From the NCBI GenBank assembly GCA_963816535.1, contig CAWFKW010000003.1, positions 434,001 to 498,000 of the forward strand: a DNA stretch of 64,000 nt, given 5' to 3'. Position numbers and translations under genes: made by a program. Every line of letters starts with the position of its first letter. Position 1 is the stretch's first letter. Shown piece after piece: positions 45,128-54,999 of this stretch. Below the pieces are notes generated by a model. That model was not told the origin of the DNA. It worked only from the letters and a program-made list of their open reading frames with translations, and made no database searches. Source of the stretch: CAWFKW01 sp963816535 (GTDB taxonomy: Bacteria; Bacteroidota; Ignavibacteria; Tepidaquicellales; OLB5).

Positions 45128-46567
45128 ATGATTAATGCAAAAGTATTTGATGTCCTCAAAACATTTTCTAAGGAGGACTTTTCGAAATTCGGAGAACTGG
45201 TTAACTCGGATTATTTTAATAAGAGTGTAATGTTAAGAAAGCTATACAGCGCAATTCTTGAATCTGCCACCCGGCTTGATGACGAGAAGTTAACGCGCGA
45301 ATATTTATTTGAAAAGTTATACCCGGGCAAAAAATACAGGGAGGGTACAATTGTTAATTTATTGTCCGGTCTTTATAAATTATCTGAAGAGTTTATTGCC
45401 GCAGAAATATTCGGAAGTGAAGAGTTCACAAAGCAAAGATACGTGATCAGGGCTTTCGGGAAGAGGGGCCTTGAGAAATTCCTTCATAGAAATTACTCGG
45501 AACTGATGAATGAATTAAACATATCCAAAATACAGGACGACGCATTTTTTTATAACCAATATGAACTGGTTCAGGATTATATTTCCTACGGCAACAGCGA
45601 AGGGCCGTTCATTGAAACAGGGATAATACAGAACTGGCATGACAAATTCATTGATTATACCGTTATTAAATTACTTGAAGGATATGTTTTCATGCTTAAT
45701 CATAAAAAGTACGGATATGAACATCATTTCAATATGACGTTTATCGAGCCGCTTATCAGGTATATAAAAGAAAATTCGTTCAGTCATGCCCCGGCAATAC
45801 TGATATATTTTAACGTGATGATGCTTTTAAAAGAAGACGACGAGCAGTATTACTGGAAGCTAAAAGAACTTGTACAGGAATATCCCGAAATAATGAAAAA
45901 CTCTGACAGGTGGACGGCATATTTATGCATGGTGAATTTTTGCCAGAGTATGTATGATACTCTCAACAACAGGGAAAAATATTCCAAAGAGATACATGAA
46001 CTTTACCGCGCTATTATTGATAAAGAAATTTATAAAGTTGAAACTTGGTACCCATATCTTCACCACCGGCTTTATACAAACGTTGTTCAAAACGGGCTGC
46101 ACCAGGGCGAGCTTGAATGGACAGAGAATTTTATCAACAAGTATAAAGACGAGCTGGCGGAAGAGTATAAAACCAGCACATTTAATCTCTGCTATGCGCT
46201 GTTTTACTTCAGCTCACGGGACCTTGATAAAACTCTTGCGTGTCTTAGTAAAGTTCATTCTGAAGATCCTTTTTATTACCTGCAGATAAAAGCGCTGACG
46301 CTGCAGGTATATTACGAGCTAAAGCTCTATGATAATGCTATTTCGCTAATGGATACTTACAGGCATTACTTAAAAGAAAAGCCCGGGATACCTGCAAATT
46401 ATGGCATCCGCCATAAGAATTTTTTGTCCGTAATTAACCGCTTAATGAAAATCCTTTTGGGAAACGCTGAATACAAAGATTCTGACTTTAATCTGAATCA
46501 GGATGAATTTAAGAACATATTAAAACTGGACTGGCTGCTGGAGAAAATTAATGAGGTCAAACGCTGA
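45128..46567 (+). CDS. Large helical TPR-like protein of unknown function
   Basis: The 479-residue protein is helical throughout, without signal peptide or membrane segments. Its start, VFDVLKTFSKEDFSKFGELV followed by NSDYFNKS, is a motif I recognise at the N-terminus of a widespread unnamed Bacteroidota/Ignavibacteria family of about this length. The second half looks like TPR or SEL1-type helical pairs (for example SSRDLDKTLACLSKVHSEDP). It may be a scaffold or regulator. It stands alone between two long intergenic regions. The function is unknown. Confidence 0.75.
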   Translation: MINAKVFDVLKTFSKEDFSKFGELVNSDYFNKSVMLRKLYSAILESATRLDDEKLTREYLFEKLYPGKKYREGTIVNLLSGLYKLSEEFIAAEIFGSEEFTKQRYVIRAFGKRGLEKFLHRNYSELMNELNISKIQDDAFFYNQYELVQDYISYGNSEGPFIETGIIQNWHDKFIDYTVIKLLEGYVFMLNHKKYGYEHHFNMTFIEPLIRYIKENSFSHAPAILIYFNVMMLLKEDDEQYYWKLKELVQEYPEIMKNSDRWTAYLCMVNFCQSMYDTLNNREKYSKEIHELYRAIIDKEIYKVETWYPYLHHRLYTNVVQNGLHQGELEWTENFINKYKDELAEEYKTSTFNLCYALFYFSSRDLDKTLACLSKVHSEDPFYYLQIKALTLQVYYELKLYDNAISLMDTYRHYLKEKPGIPANYGIRHKNFLSVINRLMKILLGNAEYKDSDFNLNQDEFKNILKLDWLLEKINEVKR

Positions 46568-46696
46568 AAAATACTTCTATCATTATAAATCCTGCATAAG
46601 GGTAAAAAAGCTTATAAATACTTGATAAATAATAAACAATTTATCATTATATTCGAAGTAATCAATTACAATAATTCTAAATAAACGTTATCAAAT

Positions 46697-49105
46697 ATGA
46701 AGATGGCTTTCTTTTTACTTTTTACAATCCAGGTTATGTGCCTTGTCAGCGTCATTTCAGATTCACAAACATACCGAAGCGTGAATTTCCAGGGAGCAGG
46801 CTGGGTAACTGCTGTTAGATACACATCTAATGGCGCAAGACTTTACGCCAGAACCGACGTTGGCGGAGTGTTCAGAAGCGATAACGGCGGACAAAACTGG
46901 TCTTTTATAGCAAACTATGCGCTGACTTCTGCAAGCCTTAATATTCAGGGCCTCGCTCTGCACCCTACTGATAATAACACTGTTTACGTAGCCTGTGGGA
47001 ATTCGTATCAATCCGGCGACGCAGAAGTGGGGGTGTGGAAGACAACCGACGGCGGGGATTCGTGGTCGCATATTCTGCAGAATGTAAACTATAGCGGCAA
47101 TGAAGATATCAGGTGGGGCGGCGAATGTATAACTCTCGACCCGGTTAACCCGAACATAATTTACACAGGCGGGAGAGGAAGCGGAATTTATAAATCAACA
47201 GACGGCGGCTCCACTTGGAATTTAATTGCTACGTCCGCCGTTGTCAGCGGAAATATATCAACCATAACCATCAGGCCGGGAACATCAGGAAGTACTGCGG
47301 AAATTTGGGTTGGCTCGGAAGGTAATGCCGGCGTGTGGCGCTCGTTAAACGGCGGCTCAACCTGGACGCAACTTAGAACATCTGCTCAGATTGAAAACAT
47401 TGTATTCAGGATTGCCGTTAAAACAGACGGAACAGCATTCGTAGCGTATAATAATAGTTTGGTCAGATATACTCCCGGAACCGGCGCGTGGGATATAATT
47501 CCGGGCTTTACCGGGGTAGGCAATCTTGCAGCTGTGCATTTTATCGGCAGCGAGAGCCAGATCGTAGCCAGCCAAATGGACTTTACAAGATTCTCAACAG
47601 ACGGAGGCCAGACGTTTCCGCAGGTTTTGCCTATGACAATGCAGGGTCCCCTGCCAAAACATTCTTATGACTGGACGGTGGTAAACTGGGCCAGAAACGA
47701 GTTTATGCAAAATCCGGTCCTCCCGACTGAATGGTACATGTCAGGCGGATTCGGCTGTTTAAAATCCACCGACACAGGGCAGCATTGGCAATATGCAACA
47801 GACGGAATTAACATACCTGTAATGTACAGGACTCATTTTCACGCAACAGATCCTAATTATGTATTCCTTCCAATGGGCGATTTGACCATGGGAAGAATAA
47901 CCGACGGCGGCGCCAGCGGTGAAATTACAGACTATGCCTTTTGGTCTTTTAATGTGCTTCAGGATTTTTCAAACGCAACCGCTATACTCACAACCCCCGC
48001 AAATCCGAATAAGCAATACATTGTAGGCGGAAACGTTTACACTGGCGAGATGCCCGGCATATTTGTCACAACAAATAATGGCGCCCACTTCACAGCGGTC
48101 AGTTTCAGCGGGCTCCCCAATACAGCCGCAAGACCTCTGATTAACGGGGTTGTTTCAGACGTTAACGAAAATCATTTAATAGTGTTTGTTGGAGGCGATT
48201 ATTCTAATGTAGGAACAGTCGGCGGAATTTACTGGAGCTCCAATGGCGGAGTGAACTTCACGAGGTCAAACGGAATCCCGCAGAATATTATGGCGCCGGG
48301 GGTTTATTATTCCAATTACGGTTTAGCGAAGGACCCGTTCAACAATTCAAAGCGATACGGATATTTTGAAGGCGACGGCGGCGGATTTTTTGAAAGCGCC
48401 GATGAGGGCCAGAACTGGACCCTGAAAGATAATATCGTGAACGGATACAGTCCTTCCGGCACTCTCTGCGTTCATCCGACCATACAGAATCTCTTCTATC
48501 TTGCAATTTCCGGTAACGGATTATATAAAACTACCGACGGAGGAACATCATGGAACAATATGAGCGGCTGGTTGAGCGCATGGCAGGTTGATGCCAGAAA
48601 TAATATTATAACCGCTTTCGGAATGAGAACCGGCGACTCTTATAATAAAAATTATAAATCGACAGATAGCGGGAATTCATGGGACGTAATAATCACAGAT
48701 CCGTTCAAACTGCCGAACACCACAAGCCTGGCTATAAATCCATACAATACCAACCAGCTGTGGATTGGGACAACAGGGAACGGAACATTTATTTATGATG
48801 GATTGACAATAGGCATACACAACATTTCTTCGGAAATTCCCTCTTCATTCAGTTTGATGCAAAACTATCCAAATCCGTTTAATCCGTCAACGCAGATAAA
48901 ATTTGATGTTCCTAAATCGTCATTTGTTAAAATCAGCATTTATGATATTGTTGGCAGAGCTGTTGCATTGTTAGTAAGCCAGCGCCTCAATGCCGGGCAG
49001 TATTCAACTGAGTGGGATGCCGCTGATTATTCAAGCGGGGTTTACTTTTACAGAATGGAAGCCGCAGGATTTGCTGAAACGAAAAAGATGGTATTAGTCA
49101 AGTAA
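46697..49105 (+). CDS. Exported GH74-like (xyloglucanase-type) protein with T9SS sorting domain
   Basis: The 802-residue protein has a signal peptide (about 1-22) and two seven-bladed BNR/sortilin-like halves. The beginning, GWVTAVRYTSNGARLYARTD followed by VGGVFRSD, matches the start of GH74 xyloglucanases, in which the aspartate of the RTD motif (here Asp54) lies at the active-site cleft. Repeats GVWKTTDGGDSW, GIYKSTDGGSTW and GLYKTTDGGTSW occur. The C-terminus is a T9SS type A domain (QNYPNPFNPSTQIKFDV ... KKMVLVK). It is expected to be secreted, acting on plant or other polysaccharide; activity is unproven. Confidence 0.85.
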   Translation: MKMAFFLLFTIQVMCLVSVISDSQTYRSVNFQGAGWVTAVRYTSNGARLYARTDVGGVFRSDNGGQNWSFIANYALTSASLNIQGLALHPTDNNTVYVACGNSYQSGDAEVGVWKTTDGGDSWSHILQNVNYSGNEDIRWGGECITLDPVNPNIIYTGGRGSGIYKSTDGGSTWNLIATSAVVSGNISTITIRPGTSGSTAEIWVGSEGNAGVWRSLNGGSTWTQLRTSAQIENIVFRIAVKTDGTAFVAYNNSLVRYTPGTGAWDIIPGFTGVGNLAAVHFIGSESQIVASQMDFTRFSTDGGQTFPQVLPMTMQGPLPKHSYDWTVVNWARNEFMQNPVLPTEWYMSGGFGCLKSTDTGQHWQYATDGINIPVMYRTHFHATDPNYVFLPMGDLTMGRITDGGASGEITDYAFWSFNVLQDFSNATAILTTPANPNKQYIVGGNVYTGEMPGIFVTTNNGAHFTAVSFSGLPNTAARPLINGVVSDVNENHLIVFVGGDYSNVGTVGGIYWSSNGGVNFTRSNGIPQNIMAPGVYYSNYGLAKDPFNNSKRYGYFEGDGGGFFESADEGQNWTLKDNIVNGYSPSGTLCVHPTIQNLFYLAISGNGLYKTTDGGTSWNNMSGWLSAWQVDARNNIITAFGMRTGDSYNKNYKSTDSGNSWDVIITDPFKLPNTTSLAINPYNTNQLWIGTTGNGTFIYDGLTIGIHNISSEIPSSFSLMQNYPNPFNPSTQIKFDVPKSSFVKISIYDIVGRAVALLVSQRLNAGQYSTEWDAADYSSGVYFYRMEAAGFAETKKMVLVK

Positions 49106-49191
49106 AATGGCTGTTAATGACCTGAACCGCCTGGCAAACATATGAATGATCTTCCACGCTTATTATCATTTTTCTTTTGAATTATGTTCCG

Positions 49192-49199
49192 TAAATTTG
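49192..49199 (+). promoter_or_regulatory. Candidate -7 element upstream of the activase gene
   Basis: TAAATTTG matches TAnnTTTG and ends 19 bases before the start codon at 49219. The -33 position reads TTT and is weak. Confidence 0.3.
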
Positions 49200-49218
49200 A
49201 TATTCCCGATTATATTGT

Positions 49219-52200
49219 ATGATAAAATCCTCGATCGGAATATGCGTTGGAGCAAGCAGTATTTCATTCGTCAAAGCTCAGCTTGACGAACAGGAAATAG
49301 TCATATCCCATCTCAGATCTGTTAATCATGAGGGTAATCCCCGAAAAGTACTTGCCGATTTTTTCGAACAAACTGTTCTTACAGGAGTCTCGGTTGCCGC
49401 AACAGGCAGAAAATTCAAAAACCTCATTAACTGCCGCATTATATCCGAACCTGAAGCAATAGAAGAATCAATTAATCATTTGAAGCTGAACGGCAAATTC
49501 GGCGCCATAGCTTCGCTTGGCGGCGAAAATTTTATAGTGTATTGCCTGAACGATAAAGGCGGCATTGATAAGGTTTTAACGGGCAATAAATGCGCCTCGG
49601 GCACGGGAGAGTTTTTCCTGCAGCAGATACGAAGAATGAACCTGAATATTGACGAGGCTATTGAAATTTCCGATAGCGCCAAACACTACTCTGTATCAGG
49701 CAGATGCAGTGTGTTCTGCAAAAGCGACTGCACTCATGCTTTGAATAAGGGCATTGAAAAGGGGCTTGTTGTATCCGGCTTGTGTAAAATGATAGCCGAT
49801 AAGACCATTGAGCTGCTTGCCAAGCAGAAATCACAAAAGGTATTGATCATCGGCGGCGTTTCTCAGAATAAGACCGTAGTTGACTTCATAAAAGAAAAAT
49901 ACCCCGAATCATTTATACCCGGAGAATCTCATTATTTTGAGGCCCAGGGAGCGGCGCTTATTGCTCTTAGAAAAGAATTATATATAGATAAAAAGAATAT
50001 TTTCAAAGCCAACTCCCTCATATTCCCTTCTCTTGAACCGCTTCTTGGTTCAAAAGCAAAAGTTACGTTTAAGGAATTAAGAAAATCAGAGGCTCAGCCA
50101 GGCGATGAATGTATTGTTGGCCTTGACGTAGGCTCCACAACAACTAAGGCTGTTCTGATCAGGATATCAGATGATGCCATGATTGCAAACGTATATTTAC
50201 GGACAAATGGCAATCCCGTGCAGGCATCAGTTGAGTGCTATCGGTCATTGAAATCGCAGGTTAAGCATCCGATTAATATTATCGGGCTCGGAACCACAGG
50301 TTCAGGGCGCCACATATCGGCTCTTCACGCTATGACAAAAGGCGTAGTGAACGAAATAATAGCGCATGCGGTAGCGGCCGCTCATTTCGATAAAGATGTA
50401 GACACAATTTTCGAGATCGGGGGGCAGGACGCAAAATACACTCATTTAACCAATTCCATTGCCAGCGACTATGCAATGAATGAAGCCTGCTCGGCAGGCA
50501 CAGGTTCCTTCCTTGAAGAATCTGCAAAAGAAACGCTTAACATTGATTACACTGAAATCGCAGAAATAGCTTTATCGGCAAGATCGCCGCTGAATTTTAA
50601 CGACCAGTGCGCGGCGTTTATTTCAAGCGATATTAAGACAGCGAGCCACGAAGGTTCAAACGCCGATAATATTGTAGCCGGCCTTGTTTATTCAATATGC
50701 ATGAACTATGTGAACCGCGTTAAAGGCAACCGCCCGGTAGGAAAGAAAGTTTTCATGCAGGGAGGCGTATGTTATAACAAAGCCGTTCCCTATGCTATGA
50801 GCGCCCTCATCAACAAAGAAATTATAGTGCCTCCGGAACCGGGACTAATGGGAGCTTTTGGAGTTGCGCTTGAAATAAAGAACCGGATAGACTTAGGATT
50901 CCTGCAGAAAAGTAATTTCAGCCTTGACGATTTAATTAACCGCACATTTACTCACGAAAAAGAATTTATTTGCGCCGGCGGAAGCGAGAAATGCGACCGT
51001 AAATGTGAAATAGCAATAGTTAATGTCGGCGGGAAGAAATATCCGTTTGGAGGCGCCTGCAGTAAATATTACAATCAGCGCTCTAATGTTAAAACCAACC
51101 CCGGGAAAAATAATTATGTGAAGCTGAGGCAGGAACTTGTCTTTGAAAAATACTGCAAACTTCCGCAAGCCGCCGCAGGTAAGACCATAGGCATTATCAA
51201 AAGCTTCCAGGTGAATACGCTTTACCCGCTCTATTATAATTTCTTCACAAGGCTGGGCTGCAAAGTTGTACTTTCAGATGTTATTGACCGCGAAGGAATG
51301 GATAAAATGAGTTCATCCTTCTGTTACCCGGTTGAAATTGCATATGGGTTATTTCACAATCTGCTTAAAAAGAATGTAGATTATATATTCCTTCCGCATA
51401 TCACTGAAATGGATTGTAACGACGGGCATAAATATAAAAGACTGTGCGTGTTTGTTCAGGGCGAGAATTATTATTTACGCTCGGCCTACAGCGATGAAAA
51501 GCTGCCTCCTATAATATCGCCAGTTATAAATTTCAAAGGCTCAAATGGAAATGTTAAAAAAGCGTTCAAAGATATTGGCAGAAGCCTGGGGAGCTCAGGG
51601 AAACAGGCGGCCGAAGCATTCGACTATGCATGGAATGAATTCAATAAAATGCTCGAAGAATTTAAGGAGCTTGGCAAGCTAGCGCTCGGTGAAATTGAAA
51701 GCGACCCTTCAAAATTCGGGATGGTTCTCTTTGGAAGGGCGTATAATGCGTTTGCTGAACAGGCAAACCTGAATATCCCACATAAATTTGCATCCAAAGA
51801 TATTGTAATTATTCCGCATGACTTCATCTCAACAGACGAATTTCATTCATATGATAATATGTACTGGTACAGCGGGCAGCAGATACTGAGCTCCGCAAGA
51901 TTTGTTAAAGAACATGAGCAGCTATTCGGGGTGTATATAACAAACTTTTCCTGCGGGCCGGACTCGTTTTTGCTTTCATATTTCAGAAATATAATGGGCA
52001 CAAAACCCTCGCTGACGCTTGAGCTGGACAGCCATTCGGCAGATGTTGGCGTTGATACCAGAATCGACGCGGCTTTTGACATTATCCGTAATTACGTTGA
52101 ACTTAAAAAGCAGGGACTTGTACTTGAAAAAACAAACGGATTTTTGCCGTTTTCTATATCCTCTAATAAAAAAAGAACAGCTATAATAGATCATGACGGA

Positions 52201-53502
52201 AAGGAACATCAAATAACATCTCCGGAAGTTGAGGTTATAATTCCATCCATGGGTAAATACAGCACACAGGCTTTTTCGGCTGTTTGCAGGTCTGCGGGCA
52301 TGAATTCAAAGCCGCTCCCTCTGCCAACCATGCAAACACTGAAATACGGGCGCGGACTTACAACATGCAAAGAGTGTTTGCCGTTTATACTTACAACAGG
52401 CGCGCTGTTTGAATTTTCTGAAAATGCAAATCGTAACGGGAACAAAATCCTGTACTTTATGCCGCATGGTTACGGGCCGTGCAGGCAGGGACAATATTAT
52501 ATTCTGCTGAAGGATATTATCAGCTCTATGAAACTTAAGAATGTCGGCGTTCTTTCGATGGATGATGAAGCATCGTTCAATGAACTTGGCTCTGATTTTT
52601 TCCTGAAAGGCTGGATAGCTTTGACCATTGCCGACATTATTCACGATATAGAAAGCGTTTTATTGACCCTTGCAGTTGACAAATATGATTCTCTTAAGCT
52701 GCTGGACAATGAGTGGGCAAAGATATTGAATACTTTAGAATTCGGAACGCGGCCTGCGTTGTTTAAACAATTAGAGCGCTCCGCATCCAGGATATCTTCC
52801 ATTCAACTTTCAACGCCGCTGGAAGAGGCTAGAGTGATATCGCTGATAGGCGAAATTTATGTAAGGCGCGAAGAATTCTCTAAAGGAGATCTCGTACAGA
52901 CGCTAATAGATAAAGGATTTGTCGTAAAGACAGCTCCCATTGCGGAATATCTGTATTACAGCAATTATATTATAAAAAATAGAATTGTCGACGGGGCAGG
53001 CCTGAAAATGAGAGCCCAGATAGCTCTGAAGGATTACTTCCAGAAATTCTATGAAGCCAAAATAAAGAAGATATTCGGCAGTACTGGGTTATATAAATTT
53101 GAAATGGTTGAGATTGAAAAAACTATTCGATATGCCAATGGACTTATCTCCGAAGAGCTGGTTGGTGAAACAATATTAACAACAGGACTAGCGCTGCGTG
53201 ATATTTTGGATACTTGCTGCGGGGTCATATCTATAGGGCCGTTCAATTGCATGCCAAGCAGGCTCTCCGAGGAAATCCTGAACCGGGAAATGACTCTGGA
53301 GGGAAAATACAGGGCGGGTCGCATAAAGCGCAATGGTTACCCTGAAGATATCTCAACGCTCCCGTTTTTATATGTGGAAAGCGACGGCAATCCGTTCCCG
53401 CAGATCACACAATCACGCCTCGAGATCTTCATGATGCAGGCGGAAAAAATTCATACAGCTCTTCAGACAAAGCAAGCTGAAAAGGCGCAATGTGATCCGT
53501 AA
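49219..53502 (+). CDS. Giant acyl-CoA dehydratase activase-related protein (BcrAD/BadFG ATPase type)
   Basis: The 1427-residue protein has two ASKHA ATPase modules: the first about 1-255 (CASGTGEFFLQQIRRM, GRCSVFCKSDCTH), the second about 295-590 (GLDVGSTTTKAVLI, CSAGTGSFLEES, CAAFISSD). The Cys residues of each match those that hold the shared [4Fe-4S] cluster in HgdC-type activators. A DUF2229 region follows (about 655-880; KTIGIIKSFQVNTLYPLYYN), then a part related to the 2-hydroxyacyl-CoA dehydratase subunits (PSMGKYSTQAFSAVCRSAGM). Activators inject an electron into the dehydratase using ATP. No free dehydratase gene is nearby, so it may act as a fused, self-contained system of unknown substrate. 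Confidence 0.9.
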   Translation: MIKSSIGICVGASSISFVKAQLDEQEIVISHLRSVNHEGNPRKVLADFFEQTVLTGVSVAATGRKFKNLINCRIISEPEAIEESINHLKLNGKFGAIASLGGENFIVYCLNDKGGIDKVLTGNKCASGTGEFFLQQIRRMNLNIDEAIEISDSAKHYSVSGRCSVFCKSDCTHALNKGIEKGLVVSGLCKMIADKTIELLAKQKSQKVLIIGGVSQNKTVVDFIKEKYPESFIPGESHYFEAQGAALIALRKELYIDKKNIFKANSLIFPSLEPLLGSKAKVTFKELRKSEAQPGDECIVGLDVGSTTTKAVLIRISDDAMIANVYLRTNGNPVQASVECYRSLKSQVKHPINIIGLGTTGSGRHISALHAMTKGVVNEIIAHAVAAAHFDKDVDTIFEIGGQDAKYTHLTNSIASDYAMNEACSAGTGSFLEESAKETLNIDYTEIAEIALSARSPLNFNDQCAAFISSDIKTASHEGSNADNIVAGLVYSICMNYVNRVKGNRPVGKKVFMQGGVCYNKAVPYAMSALINKEIIVPPEPGLMGAFGVALEIKNRIDLGFLQKSNFSLDDLINRTFTHEKEFICAGGSEKCDRKCEIAIVNVGGKKYPFGGACSKYYNQRSNVKTNPGKNNYVKLRQELVFEKYCKLPQAAAGKTIGIIKSFQVNTLYPLYYNFFTRLGCKVVLSDVIDREGMDKMSSSFCYPVEIAYGLFHNLLKKNVDYIFLPHITEMDCNDGHKYKRLCVFVQGENYYLRSAYSDEKLPPIISPVINFKGSNGNVKKAFKDIGRSLGSSGKQAAEAFDYAWNEFNKMLEEFKELGKLALGEIESDPSKFGMVLFGRAYNAFAEQANLNIPHKFASKDIVIIPHDFISTDEFHSYDNMYWYSGQQILSSARFVKEHEQLFGVYITNFSCGPDSFLLSYFRNIMGTKPSLTLELDSHSADVGVDTRIDAAFDIIRNYVELKKQGLVLEKTNGFLPFSISSNKKRTAIIDHDGKEHQITSPEVEVIIPSMGKYSTQAFSAVCRSAGMNSKPLPLPTMQTLKYGRGLTTCKECLPFILTTGALFEFSENANRNGNKILYFMPHGYGPCRQGQYYILLKDIISSMKLKNVGVLSMDDEASFNELGSDFFLKGWIALTIADIIHDIESVLLTLAVDKYDSLKLLDNEWAKILNTLEFGTRPALFKQLERSASRISSIQLSTPLEEARVISLIGEIYVRREEFSKGDLVQTLIDKGFVVKTAPIAEYLYYSNYIIKNRIVDGAGLKMRAQIALKDYFQKFYEAKIKKIFGSTGLYKFEMVEIEKTIRYANGLISEELVGETILTTGLALRDILDTCCGVISIGPFNCMPSRLSEEILNREMTLEGKYRAGRIKRNGYPEDISTLPFLYVESDGNPFPQITQSRLEIFMMQAEKIHTALQTKQAEKAQCDP

Positions 53503-54133
53503 TTAAGATGTTTTTAGGGCAAGGGTAAAAAGTGCGAAATTTCGTCGGGATGGTCCCGCTTCCGGCGGGACGGCCTCCTGCACAAATAAAAGATAACTAA
53601 AGATTAATCTATTGATAATATTGGCCCTCCAAAAAACAGCGATTATAAATTTCGTTTAGACATGTATAGCCACTAAAATACTCACTAAAACCAAGTCTTA
53701 CAGCATTCAAGTTAATAAAACGTTTTCTAAATTTTCTACCTGCTTTAGAAATGAAAAATGCGGTTGGTAGATTTTCTTTCATTACAAATATAATACGATA
53801 TCGGTGAGATAGCAAATTCGAGCCACAAATCAGAAAATGTTTTTTCATCGCCCGAATCATTGATAACAATGAGTTATCCGATATGCACGACTTACTCCAG
53901 AGGGAAGTGTCTAAATAAGACACTTCCAAAAAAACTCTTATTATCCCTTAAATTTAATAAATTTCATCTCTTAATAATTTACTCTTTTTGTTACACTATC
54001 TTCTGAAACAATACACTATCTATTTTTTTGTGATAATCAGGCGATGACTGGTTATTTTACTATTTTTAATTAAGAGAATTAAATATATTAATTCGTTGCA
54101 GATTCGGATGGCGGAATAGCCCAATTCAAAAAA
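53503..54133. other. AT-rich intergenic region with hairpin and repeat copy A
   Basis: A 631-base gap. It holds a REP-like hairpin GTCCCGC-TTCCG-GCGGGAC (53553-53571) and repeat copy A (53590-53690). A minus-strand frame at 53609-53929 exists but resembles nothing and is treated as non-coding. Confidence 0.65.
53590..53690 (+). repeat. Diverged direct repeat, copy A
   Basis: Shares with copy B (57739-57835), in the same order, GATAACTAAAGATTA, GATAATAT.GGCCC, TTTAGACA and CACTAAA. The two copies are about 4.15 kb apart and flank the lipoprotein and BNR genes. Confidence 0.6.
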
Positions 54134-54709
54134 TTGATGAAACCAATAGCTAAAATATTCTTTTATTTTGTAGTTATAGCAGGTTGCGTAACTATTCTCA
54201 CTTCATGTGATAAAAAAAGGACACCGATTTCTTTTGAACTTCCTAAGGATTTTAGCGGTTGGGTTACGGTAAAATATGAAAAGAAAAATGCTCCTGAGCT
54301 TAAGCCGATCGACGGTAAATATGTTATAAAAATTTCTAAAGAGGGTTTTGCCGAAACTTCTTCAAGAATTGAAGATGGTTGGGCGAGCGATGAATATTAC
54401 TGGATGGATGGAGACAAGAAAATTATACTGCCTCTATATACAGAAGACAAAAAATCAATGGTACATGGAGATGTATATGTATATGTAGGATTTCAGAACT
54501 TTGTTAATCCGGATACTTTAGAAATCGGTAAGGAAGTCACATTAGTTGATGGCGGCAAAGTAACAAAACTTGATGATAAGGGTGGAATGAGTTTTAAGAG
54601 CGGCCGTCCATTGATGTTTAGGTTTTATGTAAGCCGGACATTGGAAGATCTTTGGGATTTCCCTAATTATCATATGCCCTCTGTTCCAAAAGAACATGAA
54701 ACTTATTAA
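54134..54709 (+). CDS. Putative lipoprotein, DUF6843-like
   Basis: The 191-residue protein has a signal with a lipobox (ILTSC, about residue 25). The mature part begins ISFELPKDFSGWVTVKYEKK and includes IKISKEGFAETSS and DGWASDEYYWMDG, a pattern I associate with the DUF6843 family of small exported proteins with beta-sandwich prediction. It is probably anchored at the membrane. Function is unknown. Base composition is more AT-rich than genes to its left, and it lies between the two direct repeats (53590 and 57739). Confidence 0.7.
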   Translation: MMKPIAKIFFYFVVIAGCVTILTSCDKKRTPISFELPKDFSGWVTVKYEKKNAPELKPIDGKYVIKISKEGFAETSSRIEDGWASDEYYWMDGDKKIILPLYTEDKKSMVHGDVYVYVGFQNFVNPDTLEIGKEVTLVDGGKVTKLDDKGGMSFKSGRPLMFRFYVSRTLEDLWDFPNYHMPSVPKEHETY

Positions 54710-54999
54710 TAAATATCTTTGCCTTACGCCTTTTGTCTCTTGTCTGCCTTCTTGTATCTTTTACGTATTGACTCCAAGTATCCCCTCCTTGCGTTTTTAC
54801 TCATTTTTGCAACCGTTGTTGTGGACATTATTACTGTGACATTATTATGAGCAACGACCTATTTTATCGTATCCCTGGGTTACATTATTTATGAGGCAAA
54901 GCGATTAAGAAATAAGTTTCTTTAGGATATTGAATATTTAAAACAAAATAAGTATTCTATCAGAACATATTTGAAGATTCTAAAAAGGAGTATAGCAAA

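Noticed and set aside
53609..53929. A 106-residue minus-strand frame in the AT-rich gap
   Set aside because: No recognisable family, low-complexity composition and overlap with repeat copy A; the corresponding frame in copy B is interrupted, so it is unlikely to be coding.
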